Origin: Corynebacterium mucifaciens | GTDB taxonomy: Bacteria > Actinomycetota > Actinomycetes > Mycobacteriales > Mycobacteriaceae | Length of the DNA stretch: 64,000 nt | Direction of reading: 5' to 3' | Assembly (NCBI RefSeq): GCF_012396315.1 | Contig: NZ_JAAXPF010000005.1 | Coordinates: 62,001-126,000, forward strand | Shown here: piece by piece, positions 35,402 through 45,504 of the stretch | Position numbering within the stretch: the first letter of the stretch is position 1 | Layout of the letters: every line of letters begins with the position of its first letter | Position numbers and translations under genes: made by a program | The notes under the pieces: generated by a model | Databases searched by the model: none | What the model saw: only the letters and a program-made list of their open reading frames with translations | Told to the model about the DNA's origin: nothing

Positions 35402-38400
35402 TTAGGCGATGACCACCACGAGGTCGCCACCTTCCACCTTGGTGGGCTGGCTGAACGCGATGCGTTCGACCTTGCCGTCCTTGGTGGCGGAGATCGCGGC
35501 CTCCATCTTCATGGCCTCGATGGTCGCGACCGGGTCGCCGGCCTTGACTTCGTCGCCCTCCTTCACCGTCACGGTGACGGCGCCAGCGAACGGCGCTGCG
35601 ACGTGGCCGGGGTTGGAAGAGTCGGCCTTCTCCACCTCGGCGACGGAAGACTCCGCGGACTCGTCGCGCACGGTGATCGGGCGGACCTGGCCGTTGACGG
35701 TGAGGATGACCTGGCGCATGCCCTTCTCGTCCGGCTCGCTCACGGCGTCGAGGCTGACCACGAGCGGCGGGCGGTTCTCGTCGATCTCGCCGTACCAGAT
35801 CATCGTCTCCTCGCCCTCTTCGAGGCCGTAGAAGAACGCCTTGTCACCCAGCTGATCGGTGATGCCGTAGGTGCGCAGGTGCTCCTGGTACTCGGCGTAC
35901 TGCTTCGGGAAGAGCAGCTGGTCCAGGGCCGCGCGGCGGGTGGCGTGGTCCTCGGACGCCAGGTCCCCGGCAAGCTCGTCCGGCACCTGGACGGTGTGGT
36001 CGACCTCGGAGCGGTTCGCCAGCGCCTTCTCGCGCAGCAGCGGCCAACCACCCGGAGGCGTACCAAGCTCGCCCTGCAGGAAGCCGATGACGGATTCGGG
36101 GATGTCGTACTTGCGCGGGTTCTCGGCGAACTCCTCCGGGCTGACACCCTGGCCCACCAACTGCAGCGCCAAGTCGCCGACGACCTTGGACGACGGGGTG
36201 ACCTTGGTCGGGCGGCCCAGGATCTCGTTCACGCCGGCGTAGTAGTCCTCGATGAGCTCGAAGCGGTCCTCCAAGCCTAGAGCCTTTGCCTGGGTGCGCA
36301 GGTTAGACAGCTGGCCGCCTGGGATCTCGTGCTTGTACACGCGGCCAGTTGGGCCCGGGATGCCGGACTCGAACGGCGCGTACACCTGGCGCACGGCCTC
36401 CCAGTAGGGCTCCATGTCGAAGACGGACTGCAGGTCGATGCCGGTGTCGCGCTCGGTGTTGGCGAATGCCGCGACCAACGCGGACATGGACGGCTGAGAG
36501 GTGGTGCCAGCCAGCGGCGCGGAAGCGACGTCCACCACGTCGGCGCCGGCGTTCGCCGCGGCCAGGTAGGTGGCCAGCTGGCCGCCCGCAGTGTCGTGCG
36601 TGTGCACGTGCACCGGCAGGTCGAAGCGCTCGCGCAGCGCGCCAACCAGCTTGGCGGCGGCAGCCGGGCGCATGAGGCCAGCCATGTCCTTGATGGCCAG
36701 CACGTGGGCACCGGCCTCGACGATCTCCTCGGCGAGGTTGAGGTAGTAATCCAGCGTGTAGAGGTCTTCGTTCGGGTCGAGCAGGTTGCCGGAGTACGCC
36801 ATGGCTACCTCGGCGACGGTGGTGTTGGTCTCCAGCACCGCGTCGATGGCCGGGCGCATCTGCGAGACGTCGTTCAGGGCGTCGAAGATGCGGAAGATGT
36901 CGATGCCGGAGGTGGCCGCCTCCTGCACGAACGCCTTGGTCACCGAGTCCGGGTACGGGGTGTAGCCAACGGTGTTGCGCCCGCGAAGCAGCATCTGGAT
37001 GTTCACGTTCGGCATGACCTCGCGGATTTCGTCCAGGCGCATCCACGGGGACTCGTGCAAGAAGCGCATGCCCACGTCGAAAGTTGCGCCGCCCCACGCC
37101 TCCACGGAGGTCAGCTGCGGGGTCAGGTGGCCCACGTGCTTCGCCGCCGCCACGAGGGTGTTGGTGCGCACGCGGGTAGCCAGCAGGGACTGGTGCGCGT
37201 CGCGGAACGTGGTCTCGGTGACGCCGAGGGCGGTCTGGTTGCGCAGCTTCTCCGCCCACTTCTTCGGGCCGAGATCCAAAAGCTCGTCGCGGGAGCCGCG
37301 CGGCAGGTCGCCGTAGGTGTTCTCCGGCAGCTTTTTGGACGGTCGGATGTTGGTCGGGCGCGGGCCGTTGGGCTGGTTCACCGTCACGGACGCGAGGTAG
37401 TTAAGGATCTTGCCTGCGTCGTCGGCTGCCGCGGGCGCCTCCAGCAGGTGCGGGTGGTCGGCGATGAAGCCGGTGTTGATGCGCTCGTGGCGGAACTCCG
37501 GCTCGCTGAGCAGGGCGCGCAGGAACCCGATGTTGGTGGACAAGCCGTTGATGGTGAACTCGTTGAGGGCGCGCAGGGCGCGGTCCACTGCCACCTGGAA
37601 GTTGCGGCCGCGGCAGGTCATCTTCACCAGCAGCGAGTCGAAGTTCGGGGTGATCGTGGTGCCCACGGCGACGTTGCCGTCGAGACGCACGCCCGCTCCG
37701 CCCGGGGACTGGTAGCCGGTGACTACGCCGGAGTCGGGGCGGAAGCCGTTGGCCGGGTCCTCGGTGGTGATGCGGCATTGCAGCGCAGCGCCGTTGAGCT
37801 CGATGAGGTCCTGGGTGAGGTGGACATCTTCCAGCGAAGCGCCAGCTGCGATGTACATCTGGTTCTTCACGATGTCGATGCCGGTGACTTCCTCCGTCAC
37901 CGTGTGCTCCACCTGCACGCGCGGGTTCATCTCGATGAAGACGTGGTTGCCGGCCTCGTCCACGAGGAATTCGACGGTGCCGGCGCCCTCGTAGTTGATT
38001 TCCTTGCAGAAGTTCACCGCGTCCTGGCAGATGCGCTCACGCTGCTCTTCGGTGATGTGCTGGGCCGGGGCGATCTCCACAACCTTCTGGTGGCGGCGCT
38101 GCACGGAGCAGTCGCGCTCGAAGAGGTGGACCACGTTGCCGTAAGAGTCGGCCATGATCTGCACCTCGATGTGCTGCGGGTTGATCACCGCGCGCTCGAT
38201 GTAGACGTTCGGGTCGCCGAACGCGGCTTCCGCCTCGCGGGAGGCCTCCGCAGCAAGCCTCTCGACGTCCTCCGGCTTCTCAATGAAGCGCATGCCACGG
38301 CCGCCACCGCCAGCGACGGCCTTGACGAACACGGGGAACTCGAACTCCTTGGCGTACTCCGCCAGCTGCTTCGGGTCTGCGGACGGCTCAGAGTCCTTCA

Positions 38401-38830
38401 GCACCGGCAGGCCAGCCCGCTCCGCGGCGTGGACCGCGGCCGACTTATCGCCGGTGAGGTCGAGGGTCTCCGGCGATGGGCCGATGAACTTGATGCCGCT
38501 GTCGCGGCACGCGCGGGCGAGCTCGGCGCGCTCGGAGAGGAACCCGTAGCCGGGGTACACCGCATCCGCGCCGGTCTTCTTTGCCGCCCGGATGATTTCG
38601 TCGATGTCCAGGTAGGCCTTCACCGGCTGGCCCGGCTCGCCGATCTGGACTGCCTCGTCAGCGAACGGGCGGTGGAAGGAGTTGCGGTCTTCGCGGGGAT
38701 AGACGGCAACCGTCTTCGCGCCGGTCTCAAACGCTGCTCGGAACGCACGAACGGCGATCTCGCCGCGGTTTGCCACCAGGATCTTGTTAAAGCCGGGTAG
38801 GTCGTGCAGAGGAAGATTGTCCGGGTTCAT
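35402..38830 (-). CDS. pyc: Pyruvate carboxylase
   Basis: Anaplerotic ATP- and biotin-dependent carboxylation of pyruvate to oxaloacetate. 1142 aa, full length. Order: biotin carboxylase ([56 protein letters not shown]); carboxyltransferase from about residue 540 (EAWGGATFDVGMRFL, LLRGRNTVGYTPYPD, HVHTHDTAGG metal site); and C-terminal biotin carrier with Lys1108 in EAMKMEA. ATG preceded by AAAGGAG. The leader holds TTTGCG-type boxes also seen in front of the prp operon. Confidence 0.98.
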   Translation of the reverse strand: MNPDNLPLHDLPGFNKILVANRGEIAVRAFRAAFETGAKTVAVYPREDRNSFHRPFADEAVQIGEPGQPVKAYLDIDEIIRAAKKTGADAVYPGYGFLSERAELARACRDSGIKFIGPSPETLDLTGDKSAAVHAAERAGLPVLKDSEPSADPKQLAEYAKEFEFPVFVKAVAGGGGRGMRFIEKPEDVERLAAEASREAEAAFGDPNVYIERAVINPQHIEVQIMADSYGNVVHLFERDCSVQRRHQKVVEIAPAQHITEEQRERICQDAVNFCKEINYEGAGTVEFLVDEAGNHVFIEMNPRVQVEHTVTEEVTGIDIVKNQMYIAAGASLEDVHLTQDLIELNGAALQCRITTEDPANGFRPDSGVVTGYQSPGGAGVRLDGNVAVGTTITPNFDSLLVKMTCRGRNFQVAVDRALRALNEFTINGLSTNIGFLRALLSEPEFRHERINTGFIADHPHLLEAPAAADDAGKILNYLASVTVNQPNGPRPTNIRPSKKLPENTYGDLPRGSRDELLDLGPKKWAEKLRNQTALGVTETTFRDAHQSLLATRVRTNTLVAAAKHVGHLTPQLTSVEAWGGATFDVGMRFLHESPWMRLDEIREVMPNVNIQMLLRGRNTVGYTPYPDSVTKAFVQEAATSGIDIFRIFDALNDVSQMRPAIDAVLETNTTVAEVAMAYSGNLLDPNEDLYTLDYYLNLAEEIVEAGAHVLAIKDMAGLMRPAAAAKLVGALRERFDLPVHVHTHDTAGGQLATYLAAANAGADVVDVASAPLAGTTSQPSMSALVAAFANTERDTGIDLQSVFDMEPYWEAVRQVYAPFESGIPGPTGRVYKHEIPGGQLSNLRTQAKALGLEDRFELIEDYYAGVNEILGRPTKVTPSSKVVGDLALQLVGQGVSPEEFAENPRKYDIPESVIGFLQGELGTPPGGWPLLREKALANRSEVDHTVQVPDELAGDLASEDHATRRAALDQLLFPKQYAEYQEHLRTYGITDQLGDKAFFYGLEEGEETMIWYGEIDENRPPLVVSLDAVSEPDEKGMRQVILTVNGQVRPITVRDESAESSVAEVEKADSSNPGHVAAPFAGAVTVTVKEGDEVKAGDPVATIEAMKMEAAISATKDGKVERIAFSQPTKVEGGDLVVVIA

Positions 38831-38930
38831 CGGGCTCCTTTCGCAAAGGGGTTTGCGGTCATAAGGTTACGGGCAGTTTAATACAGATCACATCTTTTCC
38901 GGGCCGCTTCGGGGGAAAGCGTGGGGGTAC

Positions 38931-38966
38931 AAAACGCGGGCCACCGTTCACGGCGACCCGCGTTTT
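38931..38966 (-). terminator. Terminator of the prp operon
   Basis: AAAACGCGGG and CCCGCGTTTT arms around a 16-nt loop, 18 nt after the prpC stop. The A-run/T-run flanks make it work on either strand. Confidence 0.7.
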
Positions 38967-38984
38967 CGGGGGTTGGGGTGCGCT

Positions 38985-40130
38985 CTAGCGCTCCACGTGG
39001 CGTTCGTCCGGGCCGTTGTAGGCGGACAGCGGGCGGATGAGCGAGTTGTTCTCAAACTGCTCGATGATGTGCGCGGTCCAGCCCGTGATACGCGACATCA
39101 CGAACAGCGGGGTGAAGAACTCGATATCGAAACCGAGAATGTAGTACGCGGGCCCCGAGGGGAAATCCAGGTTCGGGCGGATGTGGATGGAGGTGTTGTC
39201 GTACATGGTCTTCGCCATGATGTCGTACATCTCCACCCACTTCTGCGCGTCCTTTTCCGGGTGCTCCGCCGCGAGCTTCTTAAAGGCGGCTTCCATGGTG
39301 GGCACGCGGGAGTCGCCATTTTTGTACACGCGGTGGCCGAAGCCCATGACGAGCTCCTTGTTCTTCAGCTTGTCCAGGCACCACTGCTCCGCCTTCGCTG
39401 GGTCGCCGATCTCTTCCATGTGGTGCATGACAAACTCGTTGGCGCCGCCGTGCAGCGGGCCCTTGAGCGCGCCGATAGCGCCGGTGATGGCGGACCAGCC
39501 GTCGGACATGGTGGAGGCGATGGTGCGGGCGGTGAACGTCGAGGCGTTAAAGGAGTGCTCGGCATAGAGGATCATCGTCTTCTCAAACGCCTCGATGTCG
39601 CTCGGGATGTTGGCGGGGGAATTCTCCTCGTCGCCGAAAACCATCCAGAGGAAGTTCTCGGAAAAGCCCTTTTCCTTGCTCGGCGCGATGTAGTCCTTGC
39701 CCTGCCGGCGGCGGATATCCGTGGCCACGATCGTGGGCAGTTTGGCCAGGAGCTTGCGGCCGATGGACTGCAAGTGGGCTGAGTCCGTGGTGAACTTCTC
39801 CGGGTCCTCCGCACCCAGGTAGGACACTGCGGTGCGCAGCACGTCCATCGGGTGGCAGTCCTTCGGCATGAAGTTGATCACCTGGATCAGTTCTTCATCG
39901 ATGTCGCGGTTTTCCATGCAGCCGCCGCGGAACTCCGCCAGCTGCTCGTCGTTCGGAAGCTCGCCGTTCCACAGCAGGTAGGCCACTTCCTCGAAAGTGC
40001 AGTGCTCTGCCAGTTCCTGGACCGGGTAGCCGCGGTAGAGCAGCGAGTTGGTCTCCGGATTCACCTTGGACACGGCGGTGTAGTCTGCGACGACGCCGTT
40101 GAGGCCCTTGCGGATGTCTTGCTCGGTCAT
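38985..40130 (-). CDS. prpC: 2-Methylcitrate synthase
   Basis: Condenses propionyl-CoA with oxaloacetate. 381 aa citrate-synthase fold. Catalytic His in GPLHGGANE, second His in GFGHRVYKNGD, and Asp in the later loop; NLDFPSGPAYYILG is typical of the short PrpC type. Distinguished from citrate synthase (GltA) by length and by the adjacent prpB and prpD. Last gene of prpD-prpB-prpC; 39 nt after prpB. Confidence 0.95.
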   Translation of the reverse strand: MTEQDIRKGLNGVVADYTAVSKVNPETNSLLYRGYPVQELAEHCTFEEVAYLLWNGELPNDEQLAEFRGGCMENRDIDEELIQVINFMPKDCHPMDVLRTAVSYLGAEDPEKFTTDSAHLQSIGRKLLAKLPTIVATDIRRRQGKDYIAPSKEKGFSENFLWMVFGDEENSPANIPSDIEAFEKTMILYAEHSFNASTFTARTIASTMSDGWSAITGAIGALKGPLHGGANEFVMHHMEEIGDPAKAEQWCLDKLKNKELVMGFGHRVYKNGDSRVPTMEAAFKKLAAEHPEKDAQKWVEMYDIMAKTMYDNTSIHIRPNLDFPSGPAYYILGFDIEFFTPLFVMSRITGWTAHIIEQFENNSLIRPLSAYNGPDERHVER

Positions 40131-40169
40131 GGTGGATCTCTCCTTGTTGGGTTTGGGGGGGTGTGGGGC

Positions 40170-41093
40170 CTACTTCTCAAAGGTGGAGCTGTAGGTGTCC
40201 TTGGAATAGGTGAAAACGGACTGGTCGAACTGGTTGTACTCCTCGTACCGGACGAGTTCGTAGAGCCGGGAGCGGTGCTGCATCTTGTCCAGCCACGGCA
40301 CCTGGGTGCCGGTTTCGGCCATGTCGCGCAGCATCTCCTCGGTCTGGCCCATGGCGATGCGGAAGGTGGTCACTGGCCAGATCACCGCGTTGTAGCCGAG
40401 GTCTTTCAGTTGTTTGGCGCTCAGCAGCTCGGTTTTGCCGAACTCGGTCATGTTCGCGAGCAGAGGCGTATCGACGGCCTCACGGAACTTGGCAAAGTCC
40501 GCCTCGGAGTACAGCGCCTCGGTGAAGATGAGGTCGGCGCCGGCGTCCGCGTAGGCCTTGGCGCGCTCGATGGCCTCGTCGATGCCCTCGATGCCGGCGG
40601 CGTCGGTGCGCGCGCAGATGACAAAGTCGTCGTCCTGGCGCTCGCGCACTGCGGCGGTGATGCGGCGCACCATCAGGTCGGTGGGCACGACTTCCTTGCC
40701 GTCGAGGTGGCCGCAGCGCTTCGGGTTGACCTGGTCTTCCAGGTGCAACGCGGCTAAGCCTGCGGCCTCGAATTCGGCGACGGTGCGGGCGGCGGACATC
40801 GGCTCGCCGAAGCCGGTGTCCGCGTCGATGAGCACGGGCAGGTTAGTGGCGCGGGCGATCTGGCCGCCGCGGTTGGCCACCTCGCTCAGGGTGGTCAGGC
40901 CGATGTCCGGCAGGCCCAGGTCGTTGGCCACCACGGCACCGGAGACGTAGACGCCGGAGAAGGCACCGATGTCCTCGATCAGCCGGGCGGTGAGGGGGTT
41001 GAAAGCGCCAGGCAGGGTGGTAATTGCCTCCCCTGCGAGCGAGCGGCGCAGCGCCTTGCGGCGTTGGCTCGGGGTTGTTTCAGGTGCGAACAT
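40170..41093 (-). CDS. prpB: 2-Methylisocitrate lyase
   Basis: Splits 2-methylisocitrate to pyruvate and succinate. 307 aa, isocitrate-lyase/PEP mutase fold. Motifs: PGAFNPLTARL, LIDADTGFGEP, and KRCGHLDGKE with the catalytic Cys; FICARTDA-like strand. The start ATG overlaps the prpD stop by one base (TAATG), so translation is coupled. Confidence 0.96.
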   Translation of the reverse strand: MFAPETTPSQRRKALRRSLAGEAITTLPGAFNPLTARLIEDIGAFSGVYVSGAVVANDLGLPDIGLTTLSEVANRGGQIARATNLPVLIDADTGFGEPMSAARTVAEFEAAGLAALHLEDQVNPKRCGHLDGKEVVPTDLMVRRITAAVRERQDDDFVICARTDAAGIEGIDEAIERAKAYADAGADLIFTEALYSEADFAKFREAVDTPLLANMTEFGKTELLSAKQLKDLGYNAVIWPVTTFRIAMGQTEEMLRDMAETGTQVPWLDKMQHRSRLYELVRYEEYNQFDQSVFTYSKDTYSSTFEK

Positions 41094-42604
41094 TAGAAGA
41101 TGCCTCCCGGGATTGTGTCGGCGACGGCCAACGTTGCGTCGTTGACGCGGATATTCAGCTCGGTCAGGTCGGTGAGGTTTTCCAGGTCCTGCGCGGCGGC
41201 GAGGAAGCGGTCTTGCTCCTGCGTATCGACGATGCCTTCGGCGAGCGTGCGGAATTTGGCGACGTAGTTCTCGCGCACGAACGGGCGGGCGCCGAGCGGG
41301 TGGGCATCCGCCACGGCCATCTCGTCCTCGATGACGGTGCCGTCGTTGAAGGTGATCACCGCACGCGCGCCGAACGCCTTCTCGTGAGGGTCGGTCGAGT
41401 GGTAGCGGCGGGTCCACCCGGGGTCCTCCACCGTGGAGATCTTGTGCCACAGCTCCACCGTTTCGGGGCGGTTCGCGCGCTGCGGGGTGTAGGAATCCAC
41501 GTGGTGCCACGCGCCGTCTTCAAGCGCGACCGCGAACATGTACATGATGGAGTGGTCGAGGGTCTCGCGGGAGGCGGACGGGTCCATCTTCTGCGGGTCG
41601 TTCGCACCGGTGCCGATGACGTAGTGGGTGTGGTGCGAGGTGTGCAGCACGATGGAGGCGATGTCGGCGGTGGTCTTGCCTGCGTCCGCGATGGTCTGCT
41701 TCATGCGGCGCGCGAGGTCGATCGGCGCCTGCGCCTGGTATTCGGCTGAGTGCTCCTTGGTGTAGGTATCCAAGACCGCCCGCTTCGGCTCGCCGTCGCC
41801 CGGCAGCGGGACGAAGTACGTGCGCTCCGGCGAGTGCAGCATCCACGCGATCACGCCGTCCTCGCCTTCCCAGATCGGAGCCGGCGCGCCCTCGCCGCGC
41901 ATCGCGCGGTCCACGGCTTCGATGGCCATCTTGCCGGCAAACGCTGGGGCGGACGCCTTCCAGGAGGAGATCAGGCCCTTGCGGGACTGCCGCGTCGCGG
42001 TGGTCGTGTGTAGGGCCTGGCCTACCGCCTGGTAAATGGTGTCCACGTCCAGGCCGAGCATGGTGCCGATGCCGGCGGCGGCGGAGGGGCCGAGGTGCGC
42101 GACGTGGTCGATCTTGAACTCGTGCAGGGAGATGCCCTTGACCAGGTTGACCTGGATTTCGTAGCCGGTGGCGATGCCGCGGATGAGCGCCTTGCCGTCC
42201 AGGCCCTTGTGCTGGGCCACCGCCAGGATCGGAGGGATGTTGTCGCCCGGGTGCGAGTACTCGGCGGCGAGGAACGTGTCGTGGTAGTCCAGCTCGCGCA
42301 CCGCTGTGCCGTTGGCGAACGCGACCCACTCCGCGGAGTAGGTGCCGTCCTCGCCGAAGATGAGCGAGCCGTTGTTGTCGGCTGGGTGCGCCTTTGCCAT
42401 GGCGCGGGCCACAGCTACGGGGCGGCGGTTGTAGGAGGCGACGGCGACCGAGGCGTTATCGATGACGCGGTTGATGATCATCTCGCGCGTCTCTTCCGGC
42501 ACCTCCACCGGGTCGGCGGCGACTCTGGCGATCTTGTACGCCAAATGCTCCTCTATCGGAAAATCCTCGGCGGACTTGTGTGTGCGAACTTCGTGGTTGA
42601 TCAT
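41093..42604 (-). CDS. prpD: 2-Methylcitrate dehydratase
   Basis: Dehydrates 2-methylcitrate. 503 aa MmgE/PrpD family: [41 protein letters not shown], and [18 protein letters not shown] at 42604 has AAGGAG 6 nt upstream and replaces a longer frame starting at 42658. First gene of the prp operon, divergent from its regulator prpR. Confidence 0.97.
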   Translation of the reverse strand: MINHEVRTHKSAEDFPIEEHLAYKIARVAADPVEVPEETREMIINRVIDNASVAVASYNRRPVAVARAMAKAHPADNNGSLIFGEDGTYSAEWVAFANGTAVRELDYHDTFLAAEYSHPGDNIPPILAVAQHKGLDGKALIRGIATGYEIQVNLVKGISLHEFKIDHVAHLGPSAAAGIGTMLGLDVDTIYQAVGQALHTTTATRQSRKGLISSWKASAPAFAGKMAIEAVDRAMRGEGAPAPIWEGEDGVIAWMLHSPERTYFVPLPGDGEPKRAVLDTYTKEHSAEYQAQAPIDLARRMKQTIADAGKTTADIASIVLHTSHHTHYVIGTGANDPQKMDPSASRETLDHSIMYMFAVALEDGAWHHVDSYTPQRANRPETVELWHKISTVEDPGWTRRYHSTDPHEKAFGARAVITFNDGTVIEDEMAVADAHPLGARPFVRENYVAKFRTLAEGIVDTQEQDRFLAAAQDLENLTDLTELNIRVNDATLAVADTIPGGIF

Positions 42605-42659
42605 GCGTCTCTCCTTGGCGAACCGGCCATGATGGTGCGCCTCATAGTAGGGGCACAAA

Positions 42660-42722
42660 TGTGTTACAGGTCATAGCTACGTTTGCGGAATGTTGCGTCC
42701 ACGGAAGCTGTAGATTGCGAAG
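42660..42722. promoter_or_regulatory. Candidate GlxR and PrpR/RamB boxes between prpD and prpR
   Basis: A CRP/GlxR-like dyad, TGTGT-N6-TCATA (42660-42675), and two TTGCG boxes, TTTGCGGAA (42682-42690) and ATTGCGAAG (42714-42722). RamB/PrpR proteins are known to bind TTTGC-rich sites; assignment here is inference. Confidence 0.35.
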
Positions 42723-42770
42723 TGTTGTAAAACTGCAGCTCATCCAAGGCATCGAGGAGGCGAAAAGGCG

Positions 42771-44030
42771 GTGGCGAAGCTCTATGCGGGGGGACAGATC
42801 CGGACGCTGCGCACAGCACGCGGGCTCACGCAGGCAGATATGGCACGCGCCCTGGACCTCTCTACGAGCTACCTCAACCAGCTAGAAAACGACCAGCGCC
42901 CGCTCACCGCCTCGGTGCTTGTGCAGTTGACCACCGTCTTCGGCGTGGACGCGGCCTTTTTCTCCGGCGACGCGGAGCGCCGTACCGCCGCGGAATTGGC
43001 AGAACTCATCCCGGACATCTCCGAGCGGGACCTCGCCGCCTTCGCCCGCTCGTACCCCGCCATCGCCGACGGAGTGCGCAGCATCCCCGCCCGCCTACGC
43101 GGCGACTCCCCCAACCCATACGAGGCCACCCGGAACTTCTTCCAGAAGCACGGCAACTACTTCCACGGGCTCGACACCGCCGCCGAGGCGCTGGCCGCCA
43201 ACCTCGGCGGCCGCCAGATGCGGCTCACTCGTCTCGCCGCTGCGCTGGACAGGGACTTCGGCTACCCGGTCCGCTTCAATCAGCAGGTCCAGGGGCGAAG
43301 CGTCGTCGATACGCAGCCGCGCCAAATCAGGCTGCGCGCGGGTCTGACTGAGGCGCAGCAATGCTTCGAGCTCGCATACCACTACGGCACGCTGTCGGCG
43401 TCCGAGGAGATCTCGGAGCTAACTGTGCCTATCGACGACCCTTCGGCCCGCACCGTGACCGCCCACGGCCTCGCGCAGTACTACGCCGCGGCCGTGACCA
43501 TGCCGTACGCGGAGGTTCTCGCCGCCGCCAAAGAGACGCGCTACGACATCGACGTGGTTTCCGCCCGCTTCGGCACCGGCTTTGAATCCACCTGCCAGCG
43601 CCTAGGCACCCTGCAGCGGCACGGGGCGCAGGGCGTGCCGTTCGTGTTCATCCGCACCGACCGCGCGGGCAACGTGTCCAAGCGCCAGGCCACTGCGTCG
43701 TTCCACTTCTCTAGCTCCGGCGGGACGTGTCCGCTCTGGGTGGTGCACCGCGCCTTCGAGACCCCCAACCGGGTGACGCGGCAGGTCTCCTCCACCCCCG
43801 ACGGCCGGACGCACCTATGGGTGGCGCGCATGGTGCAGGGCCCGGCTGTGGGTTTCGGGCTCCCCCGGCGCGAGCACGCAGTCGCGCTTGGGTGCGACGC
43901 GGCGCACGCGCACGAGCTGATTTACGCCGACGGGCTCGATGTGGACCCGGCGTCGGCAACGCCGATCGGACCGGGGTGCGCCGCCTGCCCGCGCACAAAC
44001 TGCCCGCAGCGGGCGTTCCCTGCCTGGTAG
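42771..44030 (+). CDS. prpR: Propionate-responsive regulator PrpR (RamB family)
   Basis: 419 aa. N-terminal HTH_3 domain (QIRTLRTARGLTQADMARALDLSTSYLNQLE), middle IrrE/ImmA-like region ending near the YHYGTLS helix, and a C-terminal short-chain fatty acyl regulator domain. Three cysteines at 403, 406 and 411 (CAACPRTNC) match the iron-sulfur ligands described for mycobacterial PrpR, which also binds propionyl-CoA. GTG at 42771 has GAGGAGG upstream. Divergent from prpDBC, which it should activate. Confidence 0.92.
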   Translation: MAKLYAGGQIRTLRTARGLTQADMARALDLSTSYLNQLENDQRPLTASVLVQLTTVFGVDAAFFSGDAERRTAAELAELIPDISERDLAAFARSYPAIADGVRSIPARLRGDSPNPYEATRNFFQKHGNYFHGLDTAAEALAANLGGRQMRLTRLAAALDRDFGYPVRFNQQVQGRSVVDTQPRQIRLRAGLTEAQQCFELAYHYGTLSASEEISELTVPIDDPSARTVTAHGLAQYYAAAVTMPYAEVLAAAKETRYDIDVVSARFGTGFESTCQRLGTLQRHGAQGVPFVFIRTDRAGNVSKRQATASFHFSSSGGTCPLWVVHRAFETPNRVTRQVSSTPDGRTHLWVARMVQGPAVGFGLPRREHAVALGCDAAHAHELIYADGLDVDPASATPIGPGCAACPRTNCPQRAFPAW

Positions 44031-44033
44031 CGC

Positions 44034-45440
44034 CTAATCCAGGTCGGAGTGGGTGATCAGGCGGCGCGCGGCCTCAGTGATGGAGCCGGACAGCGACGGG
44101 TACACCGCCATCGAGTTGGCCAACTGTGTGACGGTGAGGTTGTTCGTCACCGCAATGGTCAGGGACAAGATCAGCTCGGATGCGGTCGGCGCGACAATCA
44201 CGCCGCCGAGCACCTGGCCGGATCCCTTACGGGCGAAGATCTTGACAAAGCCGTACTGCAGCGAGCGCATCTTCGCGCGCGGGTTGGTGGCCAGCGGCAG
44301 CTTGTAAATATCCGCTTCGATCTCGCCGTCGCGGATCTGCTGCTCTGTCACGCCCACCGCCGCAATTTCCGGACGGGTGAACACCGCGTTGCCCACCGTC
44401 TTCAAGCGGATGGGGCTCACGCCCTCGCCCAGCGCGTGGTCGACGGCAGTGCGGCCCTGCTGCGCCGCGACGGACGCCAGCGGCATGAGGTCGGTGCAGT
44501 CTCCAGCGGCGTAGATGCCGGCAACGTTGGTGCGCGAGACCCGGTCGACGTGGATGTGGCCGGACGGGGTGACGTCCACGCCCGCGGCCTCGAGGTTCAG
44601 GTCCGCGGTGTTGGGGACGGAGCCGATGGACATCATTACGTGCGAGCCCTCGATGGCGCGGCCGTCGGTGGTGTGGACGATGACGGCGTCGCCGGTATTT
44701 TCCACGCGCTCAACGCGGGCGTCCTTTTCTAGCTGCACACCGCGGGTCGCCAGCACGTCCTCGAGCACGTCGGCGGCATCCGCGTCGTCGTGAGGCAGGA
44801 TGCGGTCGCGGGAGGCGACCATGGTCACCTTGACCCCCAGCTCGGCGAATGCGGAGACGAACTCAGCGCCGGTCACACCGGAGCCAACCACGATGAGGTG
44901 GGAGGGAAGCTCCTTCAGGTCGTACATTTGCCGCCAGTTGAGGATGCGCTCGCCGTCCGGCTCCGCACCTTTGAGTACGCGTGGGCTCGCGCCGACGGAG
45001 ACCAGCACCATGTTGCAGATGATCGTCTCACTCGTACCGTCCGCCAGCTCGACCTCGATGCTGTGGGTGGTGTGGCCGGTCTGCTCTTTGCCAAAGCGAG
45101 CGCGCCCCTCGATGAAGCGCACACCGCTGCGCTCCAGCTGGGCCCGGATGTCACCGGACTGCTCCCCCGCGAGCGACTGCACTCGCTCGTTGAGCGCCAA
45201 GAGCGACAATTTCGCGTCGCCCAAGGCGTGGCTCAGCCCCATATCGTCGGCTCGACGGAGGTCGTTTTTGATGTTCGCGCCCGCGATAAAGCTCTTGGAG
45301 GGAACGACGTCCTTGCGGATCGCTGACCCGCCCGCACCGCTGTCTTCAATGATCGTGATGTCCGCACCGTACTTGGATGCCATCAGCGCGGCCTCGTAAC
45401 CGCCGGGGCCACCACCGATGATGACGATCTTCTTGGACAA
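44034..45440 (-). CDS. lpdA: NAD(P)H-quinone reductase, LpdA-type
   Basis: 468 aa flavoprotein of the lipoamide dehydrogenase superfamily: KIVIIGGGPGGYEAAL, GSGVTGAEFVSAFAELGVKV and IYAAGDCTD. The redox-active cysteine pair is missing: the place reads GAGGSAIRKDVVPSKSF, as in mycobacterial LpdA (Rv3303c), a quinone reductase, so it is not a dihydrolipoamide dehydrogenase. Starts at TTG 45440, chosen because GAGGAG lies 7 nt upstream and the Rossmann strand begins 5 residues on. Three bases separate it from the convergent prpR. Confidence 0.92.
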   Translation of the reverse strand: MSKKIVIIGGGPGGYEAALMASKYGADITIIEDSGAGGSAIRKDVVPSKSFIAGANIKNDLRRADDMGLSHALGDAKLSLLALNERVQSLAGEQSGDIRAQLERSGVRFIEGRARFGKEQTGHTTHSIEVELADGTSETIICNMVLVSVGASPRVLKGAEPDGERILNWRQMYDLKELPSHLIVVGSGVTGAEFVSAFAELGVKVTMVASRDRILPHDDADAADVLEDVLATRGVQLEKDARVERVENTGDAVIVHTTDGRAIEGSHVMMSIGSVPNTADLNLEAAGVDVTPSGHIHVDRVSRTNVAGIYAAGDCTDLMPLASVAAQQGRTAVDHALGEGVSPIRLKTVGNAVFTRPEIAAVGVTEQQIRDGEIEADIYKLPLATNPRAKMRSLQYGFVKIFARKGSGQVLGGVIVAPTASELILSLTIAVTNNLTVTQLANSMAVYPSLSGSITEAARRLITHSDLD

Positions 45441-45504
45441 AACAGCTCTCCTCGTGGGTTGTGTGACGGGGTCCAAACAACGCCACAGTGTACCCAGACG
45501 CGGC

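Noticed and set aside
36329..38800. An 823-codon open frame on the strand opposite pyc
   Set aside because: High-GC shadow of pyc; composition is Arg/His/Gly/Val-rich without domains, and pyc is fully conserved on the other strand.
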